A stretch of DNA of 64,000 bases, taken from assembly GCF_014646155.1 (NCBI RefSeq), contig NZ_BMMX01000019.1:1-64000 (forward strand). Reading direction: 5' to 3'. A program made the position numbers and the translations under genes. Every line of letters begins with the position of its first letter. Position 1 is the stretch's first letter. The notes beneath the pieces are model-generated. The model made no database searches. It was not told the DNA's origin and worked only from the letters and a program-made list of their open reading frames with translations. Below, piece by piece: positions 25,164-33,123 of the stretch. The stretch comes from Mangrovihabitans endophyticus. GTDB taxonomy: Bacteria; Actinomycetota; Actinomycetes; Mycobacteriales; Micromonosporaceae.

Positions 25164-28100
25164 TCAGCCGAGCAGCTCCCACTCGGCGAGCTGCGTCATG
25201 GTGGCACCGTGGTTGGCGGTGATCTGCAGGCGGTACCGCGAGTACGCGCCCGGGCTGCCGGGGATCACGAACGCCCGGGTCTGCCGCCGGAAGGCGAAGT
25301 CGACGTTGCTGCGGGTGTCCAGGGTGGTCCACGAGCTGCCGTCGTTCGAGCCCTGCAACGTCCAGCTCTTCGGGTCGCGTTCGGCGTAGTCGTTGGCCGA
25401 CGTGAGGGTGTACTGCCGGACGGTGGCCTGGCCGGTGAGCCGGTCGGTCAGGGTCGCGGTGCCGGCCACGGTCAGCCACTTGGTGAGCGAGGTGTCATCG
25501 GTGAGCGAGACCTTGCCCTCGTTCGGCGGATTCTCGCCGCTGACCGTCAGGGTTCCGCCGGTGGCCCGGTCGGTGAGCTGCCGCGGCCCGTCCGTGCCGG
25601 TGGTCATCGACGGGGGCAGGTCGGCCGCCGCGGTGCCCCACGACGACGGCCGCGGTCCCATGGTGAACTCCAGCGTGCCGCCGGCCAGCAGATCGGCATG
25701 GGTCAGGTAGTTCTTCGTGTACGGCGTGCCGTTGAGCGTGGCGCTCTGGATGTACCGGTTGGTGTCGCTGACGCCGGGCGCCGAGACGGTGAACGTGTGC
25801 CCGTTCTCCAACGCGATGGTGGCCTTCGGATGCAGCGGCGCGCCGATGGTGTAGTCGGTGCTGCCCATCCGCGCCGGATAGAACCCCAGCGCGCTGAACA
25901 CATACCAGGCCGACATCTGCCCGTTGTCCTCGTCGCCGAGATAGCCGTTGCCGGTGCCGGCGCCCGAGTCGTACTGCGTGGTGAGCACCGTACGCACCCG
26001 GTCCTGCGCCTTGGCCGGAACGCCGGCGTAGTCGTACATGTAGATCATGTGGTGGATCGGCTCGTTGGCGTGGGCGTACTGGCCCAGGTTCGCGTCGTAC
26101 GCCTCACGCATCTCGTGGATCACGCCGCCGTAGCAGCCCGGCAGGTAGTCCCGGGGCGCGGCGAACACCGCGTCGATCTTCGCGGCCAGTTGCGCCCGTC
26201 CGCCGTACAGGCCGGCCATGCCCTGCGGGTCCTGCGGCGCCGGCGTGGCGTAGTGCCACGGCGCGCCTTCGGTGAACTCGCAGCCCCACAGGTTGGGCTT
26301 GAAGTCCGCGTCGCTGGTGCGCCAGGACCCGTTGCTCTGCTTGCCGCGGAAGAAGCCGACCGACGGCGAGAACAGGTTGGCGTAGTCCAGCGCCTGGTTG
26401 CGGAAGTACGCCGCGTCCTCGTTCTTGCCCAGCGCCGCCGCCATCGCGGCGATGCCGAAGTCGTCGTTGGCATCCTCCAGCGTCCAGGACGCCGACTCCG
26501 ACGCGGTGTCCGTGGGCACGTACCCCTTGAAGATCGACACCTGGTTGCCGATCCGGCCGTTGGGCGCCCAGTCGGAGTAGACCGTGGCGTTCTTCACCAT
26601 CGACGCGTACGCCGCGGTGTAGTCGAAGTTGCGCACCCCCTTGACGTACGCGTCGGCGAAGGCCAGATCCTGATTGCTGCCCACCATGGCGCCGATGTTC
26701 CACGGCCCGGACCATCGCGGAGTCCAACCCCCTTCCTTGTACGCGTTGACGAAACCGTCCAGCATCTGGCCGGCGAGGGTGGGCGTGAGCACGGTGTAGA
26801 GCGGCCACGCCGCGCGCGAGGTGTCCCAGAAGCCGTTGTTGACGTACATCTGGCCCTCGTGCACCGCCTGGTCGTACGGGCTCTGGTATTTGCGGACGCC
26901 GCCGACCATCTCGGAGCGGTTGTTCGGATACATGTACGTCCGGTAGAGGTTCGAATAGAACGTGACAAGCCGCTCGTTCGTGGCGCCCTCGATGCCGATG
27001 CGCCCCAGCGCCGCGTTCCAGGTGGCCGCGGCCTCGTCGCGTACCGTGTCGAAGCTCTTGCCGCCGACCTCCTGCGCCAGGTTGGCCGCCGCCTGGTCCA
27101 CGCTGATGAACGAGGTGCCCATCTTCAGCGTCACCTGCTGGCCGGACGTGGTGGCGAAACGAATCCAGCTCGTGGCGCCCTGCCCGCTGATGGTGCCGGA
27201 ATCCGCGATGGCGGTGTCCACGGTGGCCCAGAAATACAGCTTCTGGCCCTTGTGGTCGGTGTATCCGCTGATCGTTCGGGCGCCGCGGTCCACCGCGATC
27301 GAACCACCGGCGCTGTCGATGGTGTCGAACAGGATCACCGCGTCCGAGGCGGCCGGGAACTGGAAACGCAGCACGCCGTCGTGGTCGGTCGGCGTCATCT
27401 CGGCCGTGATGCCGTACGTGTTCAGCCGGGTCTTGTAGTAGTGCGGCCGGGCCACCTCGTCGGCGTGACTGAAGGTGGATTTGCGCGCGTCCGGTGTGGA
27501 CTTCACCCCGCCGGTCATCGGCATCACCTGAAGCTGGGCGTAGTCGGCGATCCACGGGCTCGGCTCGTGACTGATAGCGAATCCCTGGACGGTCGACGAT
27601 CCGTACTGGTAGAGCCAGCCGTCGCTGTTGCCCTGGGTGACCGGGGTCCAGAAGTTGAAGCCGTGCGGCACGGTCGCCGCCGGGAAGGTGTTGCCGTGTG
27701 AATACCCCGAGTCGGAGTTGGAACCGCGGCGGGTGTCGACCAGATCGGCGAGCGTCGCGCCGTCGGCCGCGATGCTGAGGTCGTCGAGATAGCCGCGGAA
27801 GGTGCCGGTGTTGCGCGGCTGGTCGTAGCCGATGAGGATCCGGTCCACGGTCTTGCCGGCCGCCACCGCGCCGATCCGCGACGTCACGTTGTTCCAGATG
27901 TCGAAGGTCAGCACGTAGCCGCCGCCCTGGTCGGCCGGGTGCATCCGGACGCCGTGCTGGTCCACCGCCGCGGAGTCGCGCAGATGCGAGCCGTCGGTGA
28001 AGACCAGGTCGACCGCGACGTCGAGGTTGCCGCCGGACTGCGGATAGAGCCAGTACGACAGCGTCGTGGTGGCGGTGACCGCGACGTCCACATCGAAGAT

Positions 28101-28388
28101 CCGGTTGTACGAGTACGACGTGGTGGCGCTCTGATCGGTGCCGGAGTACATGAGCGCCGCGGCGCCGGTGTGCGCGAGTTCCCGGCGGGTGCCGGATTCC
28201 ATGCCGGTGAGCCCGCAGCAGTAGCCGCCCACGCCGGAGCTGCTCTCCACCGAGTCCTGCCAGGTCGGCTGCGGATCACCGGTCTCGAAGCCGGTCGCGA
28301 ACCCGGTGGCCGCCGCCACGGCAGGCGCGGCGGGCACCGCCACGGCCAGACCGGCGACCAGCACGAACACACCAACAACAGCGCGCAT
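25164..28388 (-). CDS. Secreted GH92 family alpha-mannosidase with C-terminal discoidin-like domain
   Basis: 1074 residues. The ATG at 28388 is preceded by GGGAG and opens a signal peptide (RAVVGVFVLVAGLAVAVPAA). The longer upstream frame has no signal sequence. Residues about 30-215 form a carbohydrate-binding-like domain. GH92 follows from about 225 (DTRRGSNSDSGYSHGNTFP) to 870, including the hallmark GDEDNGQMSAWYVFSALGFYP region that carries the catalytic acidic residues. The C terminus (about 960-1074) resembles an F5/8-type discoidin domain (SWTLQGSNDGSSWTTLDTR). GH92 enzymes are calcium-dependent exo-alpha-mannosidases that trim mannan or N-glycans. It is the first gene of a unit with the MsiK-like ATPase and chitinase, under a promoter with an overlapping 27-bp inverted repeat. 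Confidence 0.93.
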   Translation of the reverse strand: MRAVVGVFVLVAGLAVAVPAAPAVAAATGFATGFETGDPQPTWQDSVESSSGVGGYCCGLTGMESGTRRELAHTGAAALMYSGTDQSATTSYSYNRIFDVDVAVTATTTLSYWLYPQSGGNLDVAVDLVFTDGSHLRDSAAVDQHGVRMHPADQGGGYVLTFDIWNNVTSRIGAVAAGKTVDRILIGYDQPRNTGTFRGYLDDLSIAADGATLADLVDTRRGSNSDSGYSHGNTFPAATVPHGFNFWTPVTQGNSDGWLYQYGSSTVQGFAISHEPSPWIADYAQLQVMPMTGGVKSTPDARKSTFSHADEVARPHYYKTRLNTYGITAEMTPTDHDGVLRFQFPAASDAVILFDTIDSAGGSIAVDRGARTISGYTDHKGQKLYFWATVDTAIADSGTISGQGATSWIRFATTSGQQVTLKMGTSFISVDQAAANLAQEVGGKSFDTVRDEAAATWNAALGRIGIEGATNERLVTFYSNLYRTYMYPNNRSEMVGGVRKYQSPYDQAVHEGQMYVNNGFWDTSRAAWPLYTVLTPTLAGQMLDGFVNAYKEGGWTPRWSGPWNIGAMVGSNQDLAFADAYVKGVRNFDYTAAYASMVKNATVYSDWAPNGRIGNQVSIFKGYVPTDTASESASWTLEDANDDFGIAAMAAALGKNEDAAYFRNQALDYANLFSPSVGFFRGKQSNGSWRTSDADFKPNLWGCEFTEGAPWHYATPAPQDPQGMAGLYGGRAQLAAKIDAVFAAPRDYLPGCYGGVIHEMREAYDANLGQYAHANEPIHHMIYMYDYAGVPAKAQDRVRTVLTTQYDSGAGTGNGYLGDEDNGQMSAWYVFSALGFYPARMGSTDYTIGAPLHPKATIALENGHTFTVSAPGVSDTNRYIQSATLNGTPYTKNYLTHADLLAGGTLEFTMGPRPSSWGTAAADLPPSMTTGTDGPRQLTDRATGGTLTVSGENPPNEGKVSLTDDTSLTKWLTVAGTATLTDRLTGQATVRQYTLTSANDYAERDPKSWTLQGSNDGSSWTTLDTRSNVDFAFRRQTRAFVIPGSPGAYSRYRLQITANHGATMTQLAEWELLG

Positions 28389-28416
28389 GGCACTCCCAAG
28401 TCGCGACGGACCGGAC

Positions 28417-28468
28417 AGGAAACGACGGTTAAGAACGTTTCCTAGCAGTGTCGAAGCTGTTTCGTCAA
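28417..28468 (-). promoter_or_regulatory. Promoter with overlapping 27-bp inverted repeat upstream of GH92
   Basis: AGGAAACG-N11-CGTTTCCT (28417-28443) is a perfect 8-bp inverted repeat. Read on the minus strand, TTGACG (28468-28463) and TAGGAA (28444-28439), spaced 18 bp, make a plausible promoter. The repeat covers its -10, so a bound repressor would block it. The GAAACG half-sites suit a LacI- or ROK-type sugar repressor; no such gene is in the window. Confidence 0.5.
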
Positions 28469-28592
28469 TCGATGTCGATGTCTTGACTTCGTCCGGAGAG
28501 GGCGCGTTCAATGGCGCTACCGACAACGTTGTCATCGGCTCGCTGGGGTCGGCGTCCGGTGTGCCCAGGGGAGGGGCGGGGGCGATCCTCCG

Positions 28593-29444
28593 TCAGGTCC
28601 TGCGGACCGTCCGGTCGAGCCAGCCGTCACCGTCGTCGTCATACATGGTCTTGTCGAAGACGCCATCGTGGTCGGTGTCGTAGTCCGCGGACTCGACACG
28701 CTTGTCCCGGTCCACGTCGTGCCCGACGAAGTCGGCCCGCCCGTCACCGTCCAGATCGACCAGAATGTCCACCCCGCCGTCCGCGCGACGGCGATAGGTC
28801 GCCTCGTCCCAGTGCCCGTCGCCGTCCGCGTCCACCCGATCGTGGTAGTCCTCCGGCAGCGCGTGGCGCTCCGCCTCCCCGGCGAACCGGGACGGCTCGC
28901 CCAGCCCCTGACGCGGCGCGTCGCCCAGCCCGGACCTCTCCCCCGTGCGGGGCGCGTCGCCCAGCCCGGACACCGCGGGCACCTCCGCCCGCTCCGGAGC
29001 CGGACCCAGACCCTCGACCGACGCCGCGCCCGGCCGACCCAGACCCTCGACCGACGCCGCGCCCGCCCTGCCGGGTGCGTCACCGAGCCCGCTGATCGCC
29101 GCCGAACCCCCGGCGCCGCCGGAGGAGCCATCGGCATCGCCGATGCCCTGCACCGCCCCGGAGGGGGCACCCGGCGTCTCGAACGGCGACCACGCACCGA
29201 GCCCGTCGCCCAGGCCCTGCACCACGCCGCCGGCGACCACACCGGCCGTGCCGGACTTGCTGAGCCGCGGCTCGACCGCGGACCGGGCGGCGCCGGTGTC
29301 CTCGGCCACCTGCAGGTGCAGCAGGTCACGCTCGCCCGCGTCGAGCCGATATCCGCGCAGGGCGGCACCGGGATCGGCGCGCAACGCATCGGCGAACGAC
29401 GGATCGTTGACCAGCCGCTCCAGCACGGCGTCGAAATCGCTCAT
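28593..29444 (-). CDS. Repetitive Ca-binding-type protein with RiPP-leader-like N terminus
   Basis: 283 residues, no signal peptide. Residues 3-47 (FDAVLERLVNDPSFADALRA, then DPGAALRGYRLDAGERDLL) match a leader-like domain found at the N terminus of putative actinobacterial RiPP precursors and related proteins. Residues 75-190 repeat a GLGD-type motif eight times (QGLGDG, QGIGDA, SGLGDAP, EGLGRP, EGLGPAP, SGLGDAP, SGLGDAP, QGLGEP). Residues 200-280 consist of Asp-rich repeats (DADGDGHWDEATY, DLDGDGRADFVGHDVD, DTDHDGVFDKTMY) like EF-hand or thrombospondin type-3 calcium loops. It is the last gene of a unit whose first gene encodes a PqqD-like/M50 protease fusion, so it may be that protein's substrate. 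This link is inference. Function unknown. Confidence 0.75.
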   Translation of the reverse strand: MSDFDAVLERLVNDPSFADALRADPGAALRGYRLDAGERDLLHLQVAEDTGAARSAVEPRLSKSGTAGVVAGGVVQGLGDGLGAWSPFETPGAPSGAVQGIGDADGSSGGAGGSAAISGLGDAPGRAGAASVEGLGRPGAASVEGLGPAPERAEVPAVSGLGDAPRTGERSGLGDAPRQGLGEPSRFAGEAERHALPEDYHDRVDADGDGHWDEATYRRRADGGVDILVDLDGDGRADFVGHDVDRDKRVESADYDTDHDGVFDKTMYDDDGDGWLDRTVRRT

Positions 29445-29492
29445 GCCGCCGACAGTAGGCCGGTCAGGCCACCGTCGCCGACGGCGGGCCGG

Positions 29493-29708
29493 TCAATCCA
29501 GCTCCGGCATGGCCACCGGCTGCGGCCGCGGCCGGCAGGTGCCGCACTGCACCGCGTCCTCCACCACCAGCGCCTCGGCACGCCGCCGCGACTCCGACCG
29601 GCTCACCTGCAACAGGTACGGGCCGAAACGCGCGTGGTCCTCGCAGACGCCCCGGCCGCAGAACCGGCACGACGCGCGCGCCGCCTTGGCGCAGAACCAA
29701 CAGAGCAC
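29493..29708 (-). CDS. Small Cys-rich (zinc-ribbon-like) protein
   Basis: 71 residues from a GTG at 29708, with AAAGGA upstream. Three pairs of metal-ligand-type Cys are visible: CWFC, CRFCGRGVCEDHA and CGTC, an arrangement like a B-box or treble-clef zinc-binding module. A hydrophilic helix (QVSRSESRRRAEALVVEDAV) separates the last pair. It lies 18 bp after the M50/PqqD-like gene and 48 bp before the leader-like protein gene on the same strand, so it belongs to that unit. No enzyme motif is seen. It may be a chaperone or adaptor; this is inference. Confidence 0.7.
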   Translation of the reverse strand: MLCWFCAKAARASCRFCGRGVCEDHARFGPYLLQVSRSESRRRAEALVVEDAVQCGTCRPRPQPVAMPELD

Positions 29709-29726
29709 GGAAGCGGATCCTTTCGG

Positions 29727-32700
29727 TCAGTTGATGAAAATCGGCGGGGTGGTGGTCGGCGACGGGTCCGGGTCGGGCTCGGGGTCGTCGGTGGTCGGCG
29801 GCGGTGACGACGGGGTCGTCGGCGGCGATGACGACGGCGGCCGCGACGGGGTGGTGGGCGGGGTGGTCCGCGGCGGCGTCGTGGCCCGCGGCGGCGTCGT
29901 GGTGGCGCGCGGCGGCGTCGTGGTCCGCGGGCGCGTGGTGGTCGGCGCCGGCGCCGCGGGGCCGCCGGGGGTGGTCGGCAGCGGCGCGGTCGTGGTCGGT
30001 GTGCTCGGCGGCGCCGACGAGACCGGCGCCGACGGAGTGATCTCCGGCAGCGACGGCTCGACGCTCGGCGACTCGCTCGGTCCGGCCGCGGGCGGTGTCA
30101 CCACCACACCGTCGCCGCACGTCAGGCCGACGTCGTCGGCCGGGGCCGGGCTGCCGTTCACCCGCACCTGGCCGCTGGACACGGTGAGCCCGCTCGGATC
30201 CACGGCGTACCAGGCGGCGCCGGCGTTGACCACGTCGCCCACCGGGCGGCTGACCGTCAGGTCCAACGGCAGATAGGCGCCGCTGGTGCTGGTCGTGTCG
30301 GCCAGCACGCGGCCGTCGTCGATGGCCAGCTCACCCTGCGGGGTGCGGTGCCGCCCGTCGCCGGTGCGCAGCTCCCGCACCTGCGTGCGGGACGACGGGC
30401 AGAGCACCGCCGCGGCCCCGCCGCTGAAGGTGAGCCGTGCCTGCGCACCGCTCGCCACCTCGATCCGGGTGCCCGCATCGACGTACCGGCGGGCTCCGTC
30501 GGCGAGCGTGACCTGCCGTCCGTCCACCAGCGCGGTGGCCGAGCCGTGCTCGACGGTGAGCAGCGCCCGGTCGCCGGCCATCTCGGCCCACGCCGGCCCG
30601 GGTCGGAAGTTCATCCCGGTCAGCAGCAGCGCGAGCAGGAGCAGCAGCATCACCAGCCACCACATGCGCCGCTGGAAACGCCGGTCGATGTCCGGGTCCT
30701 CGGTGCCCTCGGGCGGGCCGGTGGGCACCGCCAACGGCGGGTACGCGCCACCACTGTGCACGCCGTCCGTCTGGCGCCCCCGGCCCTCCGAGGCCGGCAC
30801 CACGCCCGGCCGGCCGGGCTTCGCCCCGACCAGAGGCGGCATGGCGGAGGCGTCCGGCACGAGCCACAACCGCACCGGGGTCCGTGCCTGCGCCACCACC
30901 CCCGGGCTGCCGTCCCCGACCGGGCCGATCAGGGTGCCGCGACGCAGTTCGACGCCGTCCGGCATGGCGATCGCGCCCGACTCGATCACCACCGCGTGCG
31001 TCGGTCCGGCCAGGATGACCGGGGCGCCCGGTTGCAGATCCACCGGGTGCGCGGAGGCGATCAGCGCGAGCCGCTCGTCCACCGCCAGCCCGGCCAGCGC
31101 CGGGGTGTCCGCGAACAACGACTCGGCCTCGGCCCGGTCGTGCGGCGGCGGGCCGGGCAGCGGCCCCACCACGGAGGCAACGGTGGCGGTGGGCACGGAC
31201 AACAGCGTGGTGCCGGCGGTGTGCCAGTTCAGCGCGGTGGCCCGCCCGGTGAGCGCGTTGGCGAGCCCGACCACTCCCCCGGTGCCGACATGGTGGCGGA
31301 TGGTGCCGCCGGGGTCGCCCGGCATCCGGGCCTGCAACGCCCCGTCGACCACCACGTAGACGGCGTTCTGCGCACCCCCGGCCGCGACGATCTGCCGGCC
31401 GGTCGGCGGGTGCACCCAGCGCGCCCGCGCGGCGAGGGCGGCCAGTTTCGATTCGCTCAGCCCGCCCAGTTCCGAGGCGCGCAGGGCGGCCAGCCGGCGG
31501 GGGGCGTCCGCCTCCCGCTCGCGCTCGGCCGCGCGGCGCCGGGATCCCCGCCACGCCCGGGCCAGCCGGCCCGCGGCGAGATAGACCAGCGGGGCGCACA
31601 GGCCGAGGAGCACCGCCGCCAGCAGCAGGCGCCCACCCACGCCGGTGTGCCACAGGCCGGTGACCAGCCCGGACACGCGGTCGGCCCAGATCCGGTAAGC
31701 CAGGTTCAGGGCGATGACCATCCACAGGACGGCCAGCACGCCGTACAGGGCGACGACCTTGCCCTCGGTGTCCAGCACGCCCCACCGCGGCGGGCGTCCG
31801 CGCAGCCGGCCGGTCACCCAGGCCACGCCGCGGGCCCGCAGGTTCGGGATCTCCAGCCAGTCCATCAGCAGGTAATAGCCGTCCAGCGCCAGGAACGGGT
31901 TCAGGTTGAACAGCACGTTCAGGTACCAGACGAAGGCCAGCTTGAAGGCGAGCGGGCCGAACGCCGGGAACGCCAGGCCGGCCAGTTGCACCGCAGCGGC
32001 CAGCACCAGGCCGGTGGCCGGGCCGGCGGCGGTGACCAGCAGCCGCGCGCGGCGTCCGGCCATCCACACGTCGGTGGTGTCCACGAACACCGAGGGGATG
32101 CCGAAGTAGACAAGCAGGCCGGCCGCCGGGACCTCGCGCCCGGCGTGCTTGGTGGCCAGGGCATGGCCGAGCTCATGGCAGGCCAAGGCCACCACGTTGA
32201 GCACCAGCAGGGTGATCGCGCCGAACAGGTACGACCCGCCGGTGAGGAAGACCGGTTGGCTCCCGCGCGCCCAGGTGGCCACGAAAAGCCCGATCCCGGA
32301 CACCGCGAGCAGGGCCATCATGACCCCGGCGGCCTTGCCGAAGAAGGCTCGGCCGCCGAACCGGTACAGCGCGGTGACCAGCCCGTCGACGTCCGCCACC
32401 AGCATGCGACGGCCGCGCAGGGCGGCGAGCAGGCCGCGCCCGACCCGCGCCGGCAGCGGCTTGCGCACGATCTCGCTCAGCGGCCGGAACGCGTCGACCG
32501 GCAACTCTTCCAGCATCCGGTTGCCGGCCAGGTCGGCGACGACGCGACGCACCTGGTCCGGGGCGAGCCGGCCGGCGATGCGGGCGAACTCGGCGACCAG
32601 GCGGGCCACCGTGAACGAGCCGTCCATCAACAGGGCCAACTGCCACTCGTCCGGCGTGAGCCGCAGGTAGCAGGCGCGCGTGCCGTCGTCCGGCGAGCGC

Positions 32701-32900
32701 ACCATGACGTACGGCGTGCCGCGCACCGACGTCAGCGCGACGGCCTCGACGCCGGCCCGAAGGACGGGCATCGCGCGCGCCGGGTTGAGCCGGTCGACGA
32801 CGGCACCCCACAGGCCGGGGTCCGCCGGTCCGACGGGCGCACCCGGTGCGCGCCCGGCCAGCGCCTCCCAGACGTTCATCCGGGTTTCGACGTGCGTCAC
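29727..32900 (-). CDS. PqqD-like / M50 site-2 protease / cyclic-nucleotide-binding / FecR-like fusion protein
   Basis: 1057 residues. The GTG at 32900 is chosen because GAAGG lies nine nt upstream; ATG 32879 is an alternative. Approximate order: residues 45-125, a PqqD-like RiPP-recognition fold (YLRLTPDEWQLALLMDGSFT); 165-460, polytopic M50 peptidase with HELGH (His242, Glu243, His246) and NLNPFLALDGYY (Asp340); 475-590 and 620-720, two domains like cyclic-nucleotide-binding folds; one membrane helix near 750 (WWLVMLLLLLALLLTG); 780-900, FecR-like beta domain; 905-1057, Thr/Pro-rich external tail. M50 enzymes cut substrates within the membrane. PqqD-like domains bind leader peptides, and a gene with a leader-like N terminus lies two genes downstream. 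An intramembrane processing or signalling role is plausible but unproven. First gene of a three-gene unit. Confidence 0.8.
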   Translation of the reverse strand: MTHVETRMNVWEALAGRAPGAPVGPADPGLWGAVVDRLNPARAMPVLRAGVEAVALTSVRGTPYVMVRSPDDGTRACYLRLTPDEWQLALLMDGSFTVARLVAEFARIAGRLAPDQVRRVVADLAGNRMLEELPVDAFRPLSEIVRKPLPARVGRGLLAALRGRRMLVADVDGLVTALYRFGGRAFFGKAAGVMMALLAVSGIGLFVATWARGSQPVFLTGGSYLFGAITLLVLNVVALACHELGHALATKHAGREVPAAGLLVYFGIPSVFVDTTDVWMAGRRARLLVTAAGPATGLVLAAAVQLAGLAFPAFGPLAFKLAFVWYLNVLFNLNPFLALDGYYLLMDWLEIPNLRARGVAWVTGRLRGRPPRWGVLDTEGKVVALYGVLAVLWMVIALNLAYRIWADRVSGLVTGLWHTGVGGRLLLAAVLLGLCAPLVYLAAGRLARAWRGSRRRAAEREREADAPRRLAALRASELGGLSESKLAALAARARWVHPPTGRQIVAAGGAQNAVYVVVDGALQARMPGDPGGTIRHHVGTGGVVGLANALTGRATALNWHTAGTTLLSVPTATVASVVGPLPGPPPHDRAEAESLFADTPALAGLAVDERLALIASAHPVDLQPGAPVILAGPTHAVVIESGAIAMPDGVELRRGTLIGPVGDGSPGVVAQARTPVRLWLVPDASAMPPLVGAKPGRPGVVPASEGRGRQTDGVHSGGAYPPLAVPTGPPEGTEDPDIDRRFQRRMWWLVMLLLLLALLLTGMNFRPGPAWAEMAGDRALLTVEHGSATALVDGRQVTLADGARRYVDAGTRIEVASGAQARLTFSGGAAAVLCPSSRTQVRELRTGDGRHRTPQGELAIDDGRVLADTTSTSGAYLPLDLTVSRPVGDVVNAGAAWYAVDPSGLTVSSGQVRVNGSPAPADDVGLTCGDGVVVTPPAAGPSESPSVEPSLPEITPSAPVSSAPPSTPTTTAPLPTTPGGPAAPAPTTTRPRTTTPPRATTTPPRATTPPRTTPPTTPSRPPSSSPPTTPSSPPPTTDDPEPDPDPSPTTTPPIFIN

Positions 32901-33018
32901 TGAGCTGCCCTTCACTACGCGCTTGCGGCGCGCCGATGCCGTTCGCAGGGTAGGCGGAACGCCCGCCGAAACGCGAGCCCCGGTGCAGCAAACGCCGCAG
33001 ACATCACCCCAGACACGG

Positions 33019-33073
33019 GCAAAAAGGCGCGGTGGGTGGTCCCGGTCAACCCCCTTGACCCGGACCACCCACC
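33019..33073 (-). terminator. Strong intrinsic terminator after the HtrA gene
   Basis: Arms 33031-33049 and 33055-33073 pair over 19 bp with one mismatch around a CCCCC loop. Read on the minus strand the hairpin is followed by GCGCC and then TTTTT (complement of 33019-33030), a textbook rho-independent terminator and rare in such GC-rich DNA. It lies 51 bp past the protease stop. Confidence 0.85.
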
Positions 33074-33123
33074 GCTGTGGGAGGTGTGCCGCCCGATCTG
33101 AGCAGACGGCGCGAATGCAGCCG

